NCBI RefSeq assembly: GCF_001457035.1 | Contig: NZ_KQ758618.1 | Location: 1 to 64,000, forward strand | DNA length: 64,000 nucleotides | Source of the DNA: Fictibacillus enclensis | GTDB lineage: Bacteria > Bacillota > Bacilli > Bacillales > Fictibacillaceae | Reading direction: 5' to 3' | Shown here: in pieces, positions 1 to 7,492 of the stretch | Layout: each line of letters opens with the position of its first letter | Position numbering within the stretch: position 1 is the first letter of the stretch | Program-made: the position numbers and the translations under genes | Notes under the pieces: generated by a model | Seen by the model: only the letters and a program-made list of their open reading frames with translations | Told to the model about the DNA's origin: nothing | The model's database searches: none

Positions 1-124
1 TTTGTCAGCGACAAGAGATTCGAGGAAGCAAAACGACGACTCTCCGGAGTGTACTTTACCGTACATGAGGAAGAGGAGGAGTGAAGCTGACGAAGAAAAT
101 CGCCGTTGATCACAAATCGATAGA
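1..124 (+). other. Spacer upstream of 5S rRNA
   Basis: No recognisable gene is complete here. The stretch is purine-rich, contains small inverted repeats (for example GTAC-TTTACC-GTAC at about 51-64), and looks like the transcribed spacer that often precedes 5S rRNA in Bacillaceae rRNA operons. The 23S 3' end is not in the window. One frame is open from the left edge to a stop at 82-84, but I do not recognise a protein in it. Confidence 0.45.
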
Positions 125-243
125 TGTCTGGTGGCAATAGCGAAGAGGTCACACCCGTTCCCATACCGAACACGGAAGTTAAGCTCTTTTGCGCCGATGG
201 TAGTTGGGGGCTTCCCCCTGTTAGAGTAGGACGTTGCCGGGCA
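125..243 (+). rRNA. rrf: 5S ribosomal RNA
   Basis: The sequence matches the Bacillus 5S rRNA core closely, including the segments GGTCACACCCGTTCCCATAC and AGAGTAGGACG. The two ends pair (TGTCTGGT with GCCGGGCA) to form helix I, which sets the approximate boundaries at about 119 nt. A strong intrinsic terminator follows directly, so this is the distal end of an rRNA operon whose 16S and 23S genes would lie to the left of the window. Confidence 0.95.
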
Positions 244-247
244 AATG

Positions 248-285
248 AAAGCACTGCTGAGAAATTAGCGGTGCTTTTTTGTTTT
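248..285 (+). terminator. rRNA operon terminator
   Basis: AAAGCACTGCT and AGCGGTGCTTT form a stem closed by a short loop and followed by a T run. It directly follows the 5S gene. Confidence 0.9.
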
Positions 286-299
286 GTGAGATCGACAAA

Positions 300-560
300 G
301 TTCGTTGCGGTGATGGTGTTACAAAAGTAAAAGTAGATGATCCGGTAGTAGTGGAGCCGATACTTAGATGTGGAGAATGTGACGCCTGTAAGCTAGGGAA
401 ATATAACCTTTGTGATTTATTAGTTTTCATGGTTTGTCCGGGGGCGGCGGAGGTTTCTCAGAGTATACAATGGTTGATGAGAACATGGTCCATAAAATGC
501 CCGAGGGGTCTTTCCTATGAACAGGGAGCACTGGTTGAGCCTGCAGCAGTTGCGGAGACC
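300..560 (+). pseudogene. Butanediol dehydrogenase fragment (bdhA-like)
   Basis: The translation contains VTKVKVDDPVVVEP, then CGECDACKLGKYNLCD, then YEQGALVEPAAVA, which are the zinc-lobe and following segments of (R,R)-butanediol dehydrogenase/MDR proteins. Between about 431 and 505 the reading frame is shifted: the neighbouring frame reads GFSEYTMVDENMVHKMPEG, the expected family sequence. Two compensating indels therefore flank this segment. The GroES N-terminus and the whole NAD-binding domain are missing, so only about 85 of roughly 350 residues survive. It runs without a stop into a recombinase remnant. No function is expected. Confidence 0.8.
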
Positions 561-815
561 ATTCCTCGTTATTTGCAACTTAATCAGTTACACCAATTAA
601 GGGAGCTAGTTGAAGGCAATGTTCAGGAAAGAGCGGTAATCGAAGTATTATTTTCCACCGGAATCCGTATGGGGGAATTTGCTGCGATGAAAAAAGAAAT
701 TCATATTCCAAATGGGAAACGTAAAAAAGGGCGAATCGTATTGTTTACACGAGAATGTGAAGAACATTTGAAGGCATATTTACACTGGGCAAAAGTCCTG
801 GGAACGCTGCTTTAA
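561..815 (+). pseudogene. Tyrosine recombinase/integrase fragment
   Basis: In the same open frame as the butanediol dehydrogenase remnant, the translation becomes QLRELVEG, then RAVIEVLFSTGIRMGE, then GRIVLFTRECEEHLKAYL. These are the first part of the catalytic domain of XerC/XerD-like phage integrases, including the Arg of the TGIR box. The usual residues between MKKE and IHIP are missing, which indicates an internal deletion. The HxxR and Tyr motifs are absent. It is a dead remnant and the only trace of mobile DNA in this region. Confidence 0.75.
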
Positions 816-841
816 AATAAGTTTCAATTCACCAATTTTCA

Positions 842-1216
842 CGGCAAGCTGAACATGATCTGGCGGGGAAGGAATCTGTTTCTTTTTCTGACCTTGATGA
901 AGAAATATGGATTGTAAGGGAACAAGGATCTGGAACCCGTGAGGTGACGGAGCAAATGTTTGCAGACCATAAGCTCATTCCGGAAACCATAATGGAGTTT
1001 GGAAGCACACAGATCATTAAGGAATCCGTTGAGGCAGGACTCGGAATATCTTTTCTCTCGACATCGGCAATCCGCAAGGAGCTGGAATTAGTAAGGCTGA
1101 AGGTCTTTGATATTCCAGGTTTTCCCATACGACGCCCCTTCACGCTGGTCACGCAGGATACCGCGTTTCGGACAAAGGCTATGGTGGTATTTTTTAAAGC
1201 GATAAAAGCAAATTGA
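842..1216 (+). pseudogene. LysR-family regulator C-terminal fragment
   Basis: About 124 codons read as the second half of a LysR substrate-binding domain: IWIVREQGSGTREV, then MEFGSTQIIKESVEAGLGIS, then a C-terminal RPFTLVTQD segment. The frame is open upstream of the first ATG (944), so the fragment begins before any start codon. The helix-turn-helix and first effector subdomain (about 165 residues) are gone. A LysR protein of the CysL/YwfK type is the likely ancestor. The nearest intact neighbour, the downstream kinase, shows no sign of depending on it. Confidence 0.8.
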
Positions 1217-1226
1217 GGTTGTTTCT

Positions 1227-1258
1227 TTGCGTTGATCAAAAATATAGTAGTATTCTAC
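1227..1258 (+). promoter_or_regulatory. Possible promoter of the FGGY kinase
   Basis: TTGCGT at 1227-1232 and TATTCT at 1251-1256 are separated by 18 bp. The -10 element lies within a small inverted repeat GTAG-TATT-CTAC (1247-1258), a possible operator. The repeat shared by the rest of the cluster is not present here. Confidence 0.4.
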
Positions 1259-1291
1259 AAAAGAGAAAATGGATCAGAGGGGGAAGCTGTT

Positions 1292-2950
1292 ATGGGTAAA
1301 AAATACGTGATTGGCGTTGACTATGGAACCGAGTCAGGCCGTGTATTACTTGTTGAAGTCAGTTCGGGAAAAGAAGTAGCCACAAATGTGACCGCTTACA
1401 AACATGGTGTGATGGACGAAACCTTGCCAGGAGGAACACCACTTGATGCGGACTGGGCGCTGCAGCATCCCGGAGATTATCTGGATGTGCTCTCCGAGTC
1501 CGTGCCTGCCGTTCTTGAAAAGGCAGATGTGTCTTCAGATGATGTCATTGGTTTAGGAATTGATTTTACCGCATCTACCATTCTGCCACTCGACCGTAAA
1601 AGAGAGGCGCTTTGTTTTCAGGAAAAATGGGAGAATGAGCCGCACAGCTATGTAAAGCTGTGGAAGCACCATGCGGCACAGCCGGAAGCGGATGATTTTA
1701 CGGAAGTGGCTGAAGAAAGAGGAGAAACCTTTCTCAAACGGTATGGCGGGAAGATATCATCGGAGTGGATGTTTCCGAAGATATTGCAGATTCTGCGGGA
1801 GGCACCTAAAGTGTTTGAGGAAGCGGATCTGTTTATGGAAGCGTGCGACTGGCTGACAAGCAGACTGACCGGGAGTTTGCACCGAAGCAGCAACACCACC
1901 GGATACAAAGCATTCTGGAACAAAAAAGAAGGCTATCCTTCATCTGAATTTTTCACTGCGGTGGACTCCCGTCTTGAAGATATTTTGGAAACGAAGATGC
2001 GCGGAGACGTGCTTTCCATTGGTGAAAAAGCAGGCGAACTGACCGGAGAAATGGCTCAAGTGTTGGGACTGAAACCAGGTATAGCTATAGCGGTAGGGAT
2101 TATTGATGCTCATGCAGGTGTCCCTGCAGCGGGCGCTGTCCGGCCGGGACAGATGGTTATGGCAATGGGCACCTCCACCTGCCACATGTTGATCACAGAC
2201 AAAGATCAACCGATCACAGGAGTCTGCGGAAGTGTGGAGGATGGCATCATTCCCGGATACATCAGCTTTGAGACAGGACAAGTTGCCGTCGGTGATTCAT
2301 TTGCGTGGTATGTGGATCAGGCTGTTCCCGGTTATGTAAAAAAAGAGGCGGAGAAAGCGGGACTGAATGTGCATCAGCTGCTTGAAAGAAAAGCGGCTGC
2401 ATATCAACCGGGACAGACCGGGCTGATCGCGCTGGATTGGTGGAACGGAAACCGCTCGGTATTGGTCGACTCCCAGTTATCAGGAGCAATCATCGGGTTA
2501 ACCCTGGCCACCAAACCCGAAGAAATCTACAGGGCGTTGATCGAGTCCACCGCCTTTGGCACCAAAAAGATTATTGAAAGCTTTGTTCATGGCGGAGTGG
2601 CGGTGGATGAAATCTTTGCGGTAGGGGGCCTGCCTGAACGAAACCGCCTTTTGATGCAAATTTATGCAGATGTGACCAACCGCGAAATCAAGGTCGCTGA
2701 CTCCAGCCAGACGACAGCACTTGGTGCTGCCATGTACGGGGCCGTAGCGGCCGGAAGCAAGGCAGGGGGCTATGATTCCATTTTTGATGCGGCCCAACAT
2801 ATGGCTCGCGTGAAGGAAGAGACATACAAGCCGATTCCTGAACATGTGAAGATTTACGAGGAATTATACAGTTACTATCTGGAGGTTCATAATTTTTTCG
2901 GACAGGAAAAAAAGTCGCTGATGCATGGGTTAAAGAAATTGAAGAAGTAA
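1292..2950 (+). CDS. araB: FGGY-family carbohydrate kinase, ribulokinase (AraB) type
   Basis: The 552-residue protein has the length and motifs of L-ribulokinase: [10 protein letters not shown] at residues 9-18, a GIDFTAST segment near 90, [13 protein letters not shown] near 150 and [11 protein letters not shown] near 444. It would use ATP to phosphorylate a ketopentose or a related ketose or polyol. The ATG at 1292 is preceded by AGAGGGGG; an upstream in-frame ATG lacks this site. There is no araA or araD nearby. Instead the gene sits beside a polyol dehydrogenase, which suggests a pentulose or tetrulose made from a sugar alcohol as substrate rather than arabinose-derived L-ribulose. AraB is known to accept several 2-ketopentoses and pentitols. 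A terminator follows. Confidence 0.85.
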   Translation: MGKKYVIGVDYGTESGRVLLVEVSSGKEVATNVTAYKHGVMDETLPGGTPLDADWALQHPGDYLDVLSESVPAVLEKADVSSDDVIGLGIDFTASTILPLDRKREALCFQEKWENEPHSYVKLWKHHAAQPEADDFTEVAEERGETFLKRYGGKISSEWMFPKILQILREAPKVFEEADLFMEACDWLTSRLTGSLHRSSNTTGYKAFWNKKEGYPSSEFFTAVDSRLEDILETKMRGDVLSIGEKAGELTGEMAQVLGLKPGIAIAVGIIDAHAGVPAAGAVRPGQMVMAMGTSTCHMLITDKDQPITGVCGSVEDGIIPGYISFETGQVAVGDSFAWYVDQAVPGYVKKEAEKAGLNVHQLLERKAAAYQPGQTGLIALDWWNGNRSVLVDSQLSGAIIGLTLATKPEEIYRALIESTAFGTKKIIESFVHGGVAVDEIFAVGGLPERNRLLMQIYADVTNREIKVADSSQTTALGAAMYGAVAAGSKAGGYDSIFDAAQHMARVKEETYKPIPEHVKIYEELYSYYLEVHNFFGQEKKSLMHGLKKLKK

Positions 2951-2955
2951 GTGTA

Positions 2956-2986
2956 GGCATCCTGTTTTATCGCAGGATGTTTTTGT
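2956..2986 (+). terminator. Terminator after FGGY kinase
   Basis: GCATCCTG and CAGGATG pair around an 8-nt loop and are followed by TTTTTG. This separates the kinase from the SDR gene, which has its own promoter. Confidence 0.75.
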
Positions 2987-3013
2987 TTTAAACGAAATAA
3001 AACAAAAATAAAA

Positions 3014-3041
3014 TTGACAAAGTGAAAACAAATGATAGAAT
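3014..3041 (+). promoter_or_regulatory. SigA promoter of SDR gene with overlapping operator
   Basis: TTGACA (3014-3019) and TAGAAT (3036-3041) are spaced by 16 bp. The sequence AAAGTGAAAACAAATGATA (3019-3037) overlaps both elements. It recurs at 4784-4802 and, as a partial copy, at 4872-4888, so it is a probable DeoR-type repressor site. Confidence 0.7.
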
Positions 3042-3073
3042 TCTACATAACTTTTATTTTGAGGAGGATATGT

Positions 3074-3844
3074 ATGGACTATCAGCAGCTTTTTAGCTTG
3101 AAGGGGAAGACAACTCTTGTCACTGGGGGAGGACGAGGACTTGGAAAAGCAATGGCCGATGCCCTGGCCCAGGCGGGTTCGAACGTTGTCATCGCGGATA
3201 TGGATCGTGACACGGCGAAGCAGAGTGCTGAAGAGCTTACCGCTCATGGGGTGAAAACACTTGGACTTCAATTGGACGTCACGCAGGAGGAAGAAGTAAA
3301 AGGCTGTATTGATGAAATTGTAAGCGGTTTCGGTAAGATTGATATTCTCGTCAATAACGCCGGCATTTGTCAGAAGATCACGGTTGAAGAGCAGAGTCTG
3401 GAAGATTGGAAGAAAACGATGGATGTAAACGTGAATGGGGTTTTCCTTTTATCCAAATATGTGGGAAAAGTGATGAAGGATCAGGGTGGCGGCTCTGTCA
3501 TTAATATGGCTTCCATGTCAAGCTTCATTGCCAACACCGAAGCGCAATGTGCGTACAATGCATCAAAAGCGGCTGTAGCCATGATGACCAAGTGTCTGGC
3601 ATCTGAATGGGCACCTTATAACATCAGGGTTAATGCCATTGCCCCTGGATATATGAAAACGGAAATGACAAAACCCATTTTTGCTCCTGGCGGTGAACTG
3701 GCACACGTCCTGGACTTGGTGCCGATGAAACGGCTCGGTGAACCTCATGAACTCGGCGGATTGGCCATCTATCTGGCATCCGATGCTTCCACATTTGCCA
3801 CCGGTTCTACCTTTCTTGTGGATGGCGGATATACCATCTGGTAA
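3074..3844 (+). CDS. SDR-family polyol dehydrogenase (D-threitol/arabinitol dehydrogenase-like)
   Basis: The 256-residue classical short-chain dehydrogenase has the TGGGRGLG cofactor motif at residues 17-24, NNAG near 97, the catalytic Ser in the MASMSS segment and YNASK at 161-165. The C-terminal pattern (LASDAS, TGSTFLVDGGY) is typical of SDR alditol dehydrogenases. It would oxidise a sugar alcohol to a ketose with NAD(P)+. GAGGAGGAT lies just upstream of the ATG at 3074, which decides this start over the longer reading frame. Gene context (zinc tetritol dehydrogenase, polyol permease, erythrulose-type kinase) points to a tetritol or pentitol, but substrate cannot be read from sequence. A bidirectional terminator separates it from the convergent repressor. 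Confidence 0.8.
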   Translation: MDYQQLFSLKGKTTLVTGGGRGLGKAMADALAQAGSNVVIADMDRDTAKQSAEELTAHGVKTLGLQLDVTQEEEVKGCIDEIVSGFGKIDILVNNAGICQKITVEEQSLEDWKKTMDVNVNGVFLLSKYVGKVMKDQGGGSVINMASMSSFIANTEAQCAYNASKAAVAMMTKCLASEWAPYNIRVNAIAPGYMKTEMTKPIFAPGGELAHVLDLVPMKRLGEPHELGGLAIYLASDASTFATGSTFLVDGGYTIW

Positions 3845-3851
3845 AAAACGA

Positions 3852-3889
3852 AAAAAGCAGCTCACTAATCATTAGTGCGGCTGCTTTTC
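3852..3889. terminator. Bidirectional terminator between SDR gene and deoR
   Basis: AAAAGCAGC, CACTAAT, ATTAGTG and GCTGCTTTT form a long stem with A and T runs on both sides, between convergent genes. Confidence 0.85.
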
Positions 3890-3890
3890 T

Positions 3891-4664
3891 TTATTCCGTT
3901 TCAATCGTAATCAGTTCCACTCCATGTTCCGCCAAAACGGGTTTTTGGCTGTTTGCCTCAATGCTGTCCGTAATGATGATGTCGATATCGTCGAGAGAGG
4001 CAAAGGACGCAATCGAGTTTTTGAAAAATTTGGAGTGGTCGAGCAGAGCTACAACTTTTTTGCTTGCCTTCACCATGGCTTTTTTCAGTTCAACTTCGTA
4101 TACGCTAAAATCGGTCAACCCGGACTCGAGTGAAAAGCCGTTGGCCGACGTAAACAGAAGGTCGATGTTGATCTGGTTCAAAATGTTTACGCCAAGGGTT
4201 CCTTCTAAAGAGTGAGAGCCTCGTTTTACAATGCCGCCGAGTAAAATTACAGTGATGTCCGGGTGCTCGTTCAGTTCAAGAGCGGTATTGATGCCACTGG
4301 TTACAACGATCAGGCGGATGGGCTTATCTTTCAGGATTCGGGCCAGCTCAAGAGCGGTAGAACTTGCATCAAGCATGATACATTGTCCGTTTTCCAGCAT
4401 GGCTGCTGCTTCCTTGGCGATGGCGGATTTTTCGATTTTGTTTTTCTTTTCACGGATGGAGAAGCTTGTTTCATTATCGGAAGAATCGGCGAGCACCGCA
4501 CCTCCATGTGTGCGCTTGAGCAATCCCTCTTCTTCCATTTTTGTTAAATCGGTACGCAGGGTCGCTTCCGATACTTGAATTTCCTTAGCGAGTTCTTTAA
4601 TGGATACTCGCTGGCTTTCATTCAATCTATTAAGAATGACTCTCCGGCGTTCAGGTACAAACAT
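3891..4664 (-). CDS. DeoR-family transcriptional repressor
   Basis: The 257-residue protein begins MFVPERRRVILNRL and has a DeoR helix-turn-helix (about residues 15-55, with SIKELAKEIQVSEATLR) and a C-terminal DeoR sugar-phosphate sensor domain (GGIVKRGSHSLEG, then the LFTSANGFS segment). An in-frame GTG at 4682 and another at 4673 are alternative starts; I chose the ATG because DeoR proteins usually begin this way, although AGGTGAT sits 13 nt upstream. It is divergent from the zinc dehydrogenase operon and convergent with the SDR gene. It is the obvious local regulator, probably released by a phosphorylated intermediate of the pathway. Confidence 0.85.
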   Translation of the reverse strand: MFVPERRRVILNRLNESQRVSIKELAKEIQVSEATLRTDLTKMEEEGLLKRTHGGAVLADSSDNETSFSIREKKNKIEKSAIAKEAAAMLENGQCIMLDASSTALELARILKDKPIRLIVVTSGINTALELNEHPDITVILLGGIVKRGSHSLEGTLGVNILNQINIDLLFTSANGFSLESGLTDFSVYEVELKKAMVKASKKVVALLDHSKFFKNSIASFASLDDIDIIITDSIEANSQKPVLAEHGVELITIETE

Positions 4665-4783
4665 TTTTCCCACTAAGATCACCTACAAATCAATTAGTAA
4701 AATTCATTTTTGTAATCGTTTTACTTTTATTATTCTATTACACCATCTTTCATAAACATTGTAAATCAATAATAAAACAAAAC

Positions 4784-4802
4784 AAAGTGAAAATAAATTA
4801 TA
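4784..4802 (+). promoter_or_regulatory. Operator-like repeat, copy 2
   Basis: AAAGTGAAAATAAATTATA differs from the copy in the SDR promoter (3019-3037) at two positions. It lies in the region between deoR and the catabolic operon, placed to affect deoR and the operon. Confidence 0.55.
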
Positions 4803-4819
4803 AAATAATCAAAAATTAA

Positions 4820-4849
4820 TTGACTATTTAAACAAATGGTGATTATAAT
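4820..4849 (+). promoter_or_regulatory. SigA promoter of the polyol catabolic operon
   Basis: TTGACT (4820-4825) and a perfect TATAAT (4844-4849) are spaced by 18 bp. It drives the zinc dehydrogenase, permease, isomerase and kinase genes. Repressor-like repeats flank it on both sides and a cre box lies about 95 bp downstream. Confidence 0.8.
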
Positions 4850-4871
4850 AGACCCAATACACCGCAATATC

Positions 4872-4888
4872 GAAAACAAACGATAGAA
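4872..4888 (+). promoter_or_regulatory. Operator-like repeat, copy 3
   Basis: GAAAACAAACGATAGAA differs by one base from GAAAACAAATGATAGAA at 3024-3040 in the SDR promoter. It lies just downstream of the operon -10 element, a typical position for repressor binding. Confidence 0.6.
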
Positions 4889-4943
4889 AAAGAAAAAATA
4901 CAATAACAAAAAAGAGGAGGAAAGGGATTTATTCTAAGAGAAA

Positions 4944-4957
4944 TGAAAGCGTTATCT
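4944..4957 (+). promoter_or_regulatory. CcpA cre box
   Basis: TGAAAGCGTTATCT matches the cre consensus TGWAARCGNTWNCW at every position. It lies in the leader between promoter and first gene, where CcpA would act as a roadblock, consistent with catabolite repression of polyol use. Confidence 0.8.
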
Positions 4958-4998
4958 ATAAAGGGGCTTTTAAAAATCTATTTAAGGGAGAGATTGTC

Positions 4999-5056
4999 AT
5001 GAATATGAAAACCGTAGCGGATCAAGAAGCAAAGAATACAAGTATTCCTAAAAACC
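4999..5056 (+). other. Likely true N-terminus of the zinc dehydrogenase, out of frame by one base
   Basis: An ATG at 4999 follows a good ribosome binding site (AAGGGAGAG, 4984-4992) and reads MNMKTVADQEAKNTSIPK before running one base out of frame with the dehydrogenase. Removing one A from the five-A run at about 5048-5053 would give IPKTMKAVV and join the two. The ATG at 5057 has no ribosome binding site of its own. Related L-threitol dehydrogenases carry a short N-terminal extension before the same MxAVV block. Mutation, sequence error and translational slippage are all possible. Confidence 0.6.
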
Positions 5057-6115
5057 ATGAAGGCTGTAGTCGCTTATTCACCGGGAGATTACCGCTTTGA
5101 AACGGTTCCGGTTCCCGAGGTTGGGGAAGGTGAAATCCTGGTAAAAGTCGAAGCTTGCGGGATTTGCGCAGGAGACTTGAAAGCATTTGACGGGGCACCA
5201 AGCTTCTGGGGTGATGAAAAGCAGCCGGCTTATATTAAAGCGCCTATGATTCCGGGTCATGAATTTATCGGCCATGTGGTGGAGCTTGGCGAAGGAGTTA
5301 CCGAATTTGAAGTAGGGGAACGCGTCATTTCAGAACAAATCGTTCCTTGCTGGGGTTGCCGCTTCTGTAACCGAGGACAATACTGGATGTGCGAGAAGCA
5401 TGATTTATACGGCTTTCAGAATAATGTAAACGGTGCCATGGCGGAATACATGAAATTCACGAAGGAAGCGATTAACTACAAGGTGCCTGATGAACTTCCG
5501 ATCGAAAAAGCCATTCTGATTGAACCGTATGCATGTTCCTTCCACGCTGTACAGCGTGCACAGATTCAGCTCGGTGATGTCGTCGTGCTGGCGGGTGCCG
5601 GTACACTCGGGCTTGGTATGATTGGCGCAATCAAGAAGTCAGGACCAGGAAAATTGATTGTTCTGGATCTTTTTGAAGAGAGGCTGGAGCTGGCTAAAAA
5701 GTTTGGAGCGGACATGGTACTCAATCCGGCTAAGGATGATGTGAATGCAATTGTAAAAGAACTGACCGACGGCTATGGCTGTGACATTTATATTGAGGCC
5801 ACAGGAGCACAAAAATCGGTAGAACAAGGGTTAACGATGATCCGCAAGCTCGGCCGTTTTGTGGAGTTCAGCGTATTCAAGGAGCCTGTGACGGTAGACT
5901 GGAGCATCATCAGCGACCGGAAAGAGCTTGATGTGCTTGGATCCCACCTAGGACCATACTGCTATGAACATGTCATTACAGGCATTTCCAATGGAGATTT
6001 ACCAACAGAAGGTGTTGTCACCCACACGCTTCCTTTGGAGGATTTTGAGGAAGGATTCCAGTTGGTGAAAAACGGAGCAAAATCTCTGAAAGTTGTGCTT
6101 AACCCAAATCTGTAA
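5057..6115 (+). CDS. Zinc-dependent erythritol/L-threitol dehydrogenase-type MDR enzyme
   Basis: The 352-residue MDR protein has a GroES-like N-terminal domain with the catalytic zinc site (CGICAGD near 34-40, GHEF near 71), a four-Cys structural zinc lobe (CWGCRFCNRGQYWMC), and a Rossmann domain with GAGTLGLG. The blocks SEQIVPCW, HDLYGF and VTVDWSIISD, with KELDVLGSHLGPYC, are characteristic of the erythritol/L-threitol dehydrogenase group known from the mycobacterial tetritol pathway. It would oxidise a tetritol to erythrulose with NAD+. The true start is probably at 4999 with an apparent one-base frameshift before 5057, since the ATG used here lacks a Shine-Dalgarno site. If the frameshift is real, little or no enzyme may be made. 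Confidence 0.8.
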   Translation: MKAVVAYSPGDYRFETVPVPEVGEGEILVKVEACGICAGDLKAFDGAPSFWGDEKQPAYIKAPMIPGHEFIGHVVELGEGVTEFEVGERVISEQIVPCWGCRFCNRGQYWMCEKHDLYGFQNNVNGAMAEYMKFTKEAINYKVPDELPIEKAILIEPYACSFHAVQRAQIQLGDVVVLAGAGTLGLGMIGAIKKSGPGKLIVLDLFEERLELAKKFGADMVLNPAKDDVNAIVKELTDGYGCDIYIEATGAQKSVEQGLTMIRKLGRFVEFSVFKEPVTVDWSIISDRKELDVLGSHLGPYCYEHVITGISNGDLPTEGVVTHTLPLEDFEEGFQLVKNGAKSLKVVLNPNL

Positions 6116-6116
6116 C

Positions 6117-6152
6117 CATCGGGCGGCTGTAGAAGAGGCAGCCGCTTCTTTA
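6117..6152 (+). terminator. Intercistronic hairpin (attenuator or processing site)
   Basis: GGCGGCTG and CAGCCGC pair around a 9-nt loop and are followed by TTCTTT. The weak T run suggests partial termination or mRNA stabilisation rather than a full stop, because the next genes belong to the same pathway. Confidence 0.5.
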
Positions 6153-6178
6153 TAAAAATGAGCAGGGGAGGAAACAAA

Positions 6179-7453
6179 ATGGACGGGCTATTAGGTAAAT
6201 TGGGCATGGACCGGAAAATGGCTTTAGGTTATTTCGGCGTATTGATTTTTATGATGGGAGACGGCCTTGAACTGGGATGGCTATCTTCTTACTTTACAGA
6301 TCATGGGTTATCCGTGCAGCAGTCCGCGCTGGTCTTTAGTGTATATGGCTTTGCGGTAGCGGTAGCGGCCTGGCTTTCCGGGGTTCTTGCGGAAGTGCTC
6401 GGTCCGAGAAAAGCGATGATGCTTGGGCTTTCCCTGTTTGTAGCCGGAACACTGGTTTTCCTTACGTTCGGAATCACCAGTATGAACCTGGCCATCATTC
6501 TACCAACCTATGCATTACGGGGGCTCGGCTATCCGCTTTTCGCCTATTCGTTCCTCGTATGGGTAACGTACTATGCGCCATCCGATAAGCTTGGAACAGC
6601 GGTGGGCTGGTTCTGGTTCGCATTCAGCGGCGGATTGAACGTCCTTGGAGCCTACTATTCTAGCTTTGCGCTTCCGGTTTTGGGAGAAATGAAAACCCTT
6701 TGGAGTGCACTCATCTTCGTTCTGCTTGGTGCGACTGTTGCGATTTTCCTGAACAAGGACAAAAACCACAGCAAGAAATTTGAAAATAAAAGTGAAGCCA
6801 TCAAGTATCTTTTAAAAGGCGTAACCATTGCTTTTGAAAATCCGAAAATCGGTATGGGCGGAATCGTTCGAACCATCAACACATCAGCAGCTTATGGATT
6901 TGTGGTCTTTATGCCTGCATTCATGATGGACTTGGGCTTTACGCGTTCCGAATGGCTGCAGATCTATGGTTCACTGTGGACGAGCAACATCATTTTTAAC
7001 CTGATATTCGGTATTGTAGGTGACAAGCTGGGCTGGAGAAACACGGTCATGTGGTTTGGCGGTGTGGGATGCGCCGTTTTCACAGCAGCATTCTATTATG
7101 TTCCGCTGGCGGCTGGTCCGAACTATTTTGTAGCTACCGCCGTTGCCGCATGCTATGGCGCTTGTCTTGCCGGCTTCGTTCCATTATCCGCACTCATTCC
7201 GTCACTTGCTCCGGAAAACCGCGGCGCAGCGATGTCCATCCTTAATCTTGGTGCAGGATTGAGTACCTTTGTAGGACCTGCAATTGTTGGGGCCTTTATC
7301 GGATTGGTGGATACAGTGGGTGTGATCTGGATTTACACAGGCCTTTATTTGATCAGTGCCGTGCTGATGAAATTTGTCACCCTTTCCAAGAAAGAAGCAG
7401 AAGAAGCGGAAAGAGTCTCCCAGGAGGAATTTCAAAACGTACAAAAAGCGTAG
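6179..7453 (+). CDS. MFS sugar-alcohol permease, RbtT/DalT/CsbX family
   Basis: The 424-residue protein has about 12 membrane segments. It carries the N-terminal block GYFGVLIFMMGDGLELGWLS and later RGLGYPLFAYSFLVW, which are hallmarks of ribitol (RbtT) and D-arabitol (DalT) transporters and Bacillus CsbX. It would import a sugar alcohol by proton symport. The ATG at 6179 is preceded by AGGGGAGG; the longer frame would begin inside that ribosome binding site. It follows the zinc dehydrogenase and precedes the isomerase and kinase genes, so it most likely brings in the substrate of this operon. Confidence 0.85.
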   Translation: MDGLLGKLGMDRKMALGYFGVLIFMMGDGLELGWLSSYFTDHGLSVQQSALVFSVYGFAVAVAAWLSGVLAEVLGPRKAMMLGLSLFVAGTLVFLTFGITSMNLAIILPTYALRGLGYPLFAYSFLVWVTYYAPSDKLGTAVGWFWFAFSGGLNVLGAYYSSFALPVLGEMKTLWSALIFVLLGATVAIFLNKDKNHSKKFENKSEAIKYLLKGVTIAFENPKIGMGGIVRTINTSAAYGFVVFMPAFMMDLGFTRSEWLQIYGSLWTSNIIFNLIFGIVGDKLGWRNTVMWFGGVGCAVFTAAFYYVPLAAGPNYFVATAVAACYGACLAGFVPLSALIPSLAPENRGAAMSILNLGAGLSTFVGPAIVGAFIGLVDTVGVIWIYTGLYLISAVLMKFVTLSKKEAEEAERVSQEEFQNVQKA

Positions 7454-7492
7454 TATTGATACATCAAAAATAGAGAGAAAGGGAGTTGCATA

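Noticed and set aside
1-84. Open frame at the left edge ending at a stop at 82-84
   Set aside because: No recognisable protein; more simply explained as rRNA spacer next to the 5S gene.
829-1239. 136-codon minus-strand frame opposite the LysR fragment
   Set aside because: It is the complement of a plus-strand sequence with clear LysR homology; its own translation shows no domain and no ribosome binding site.
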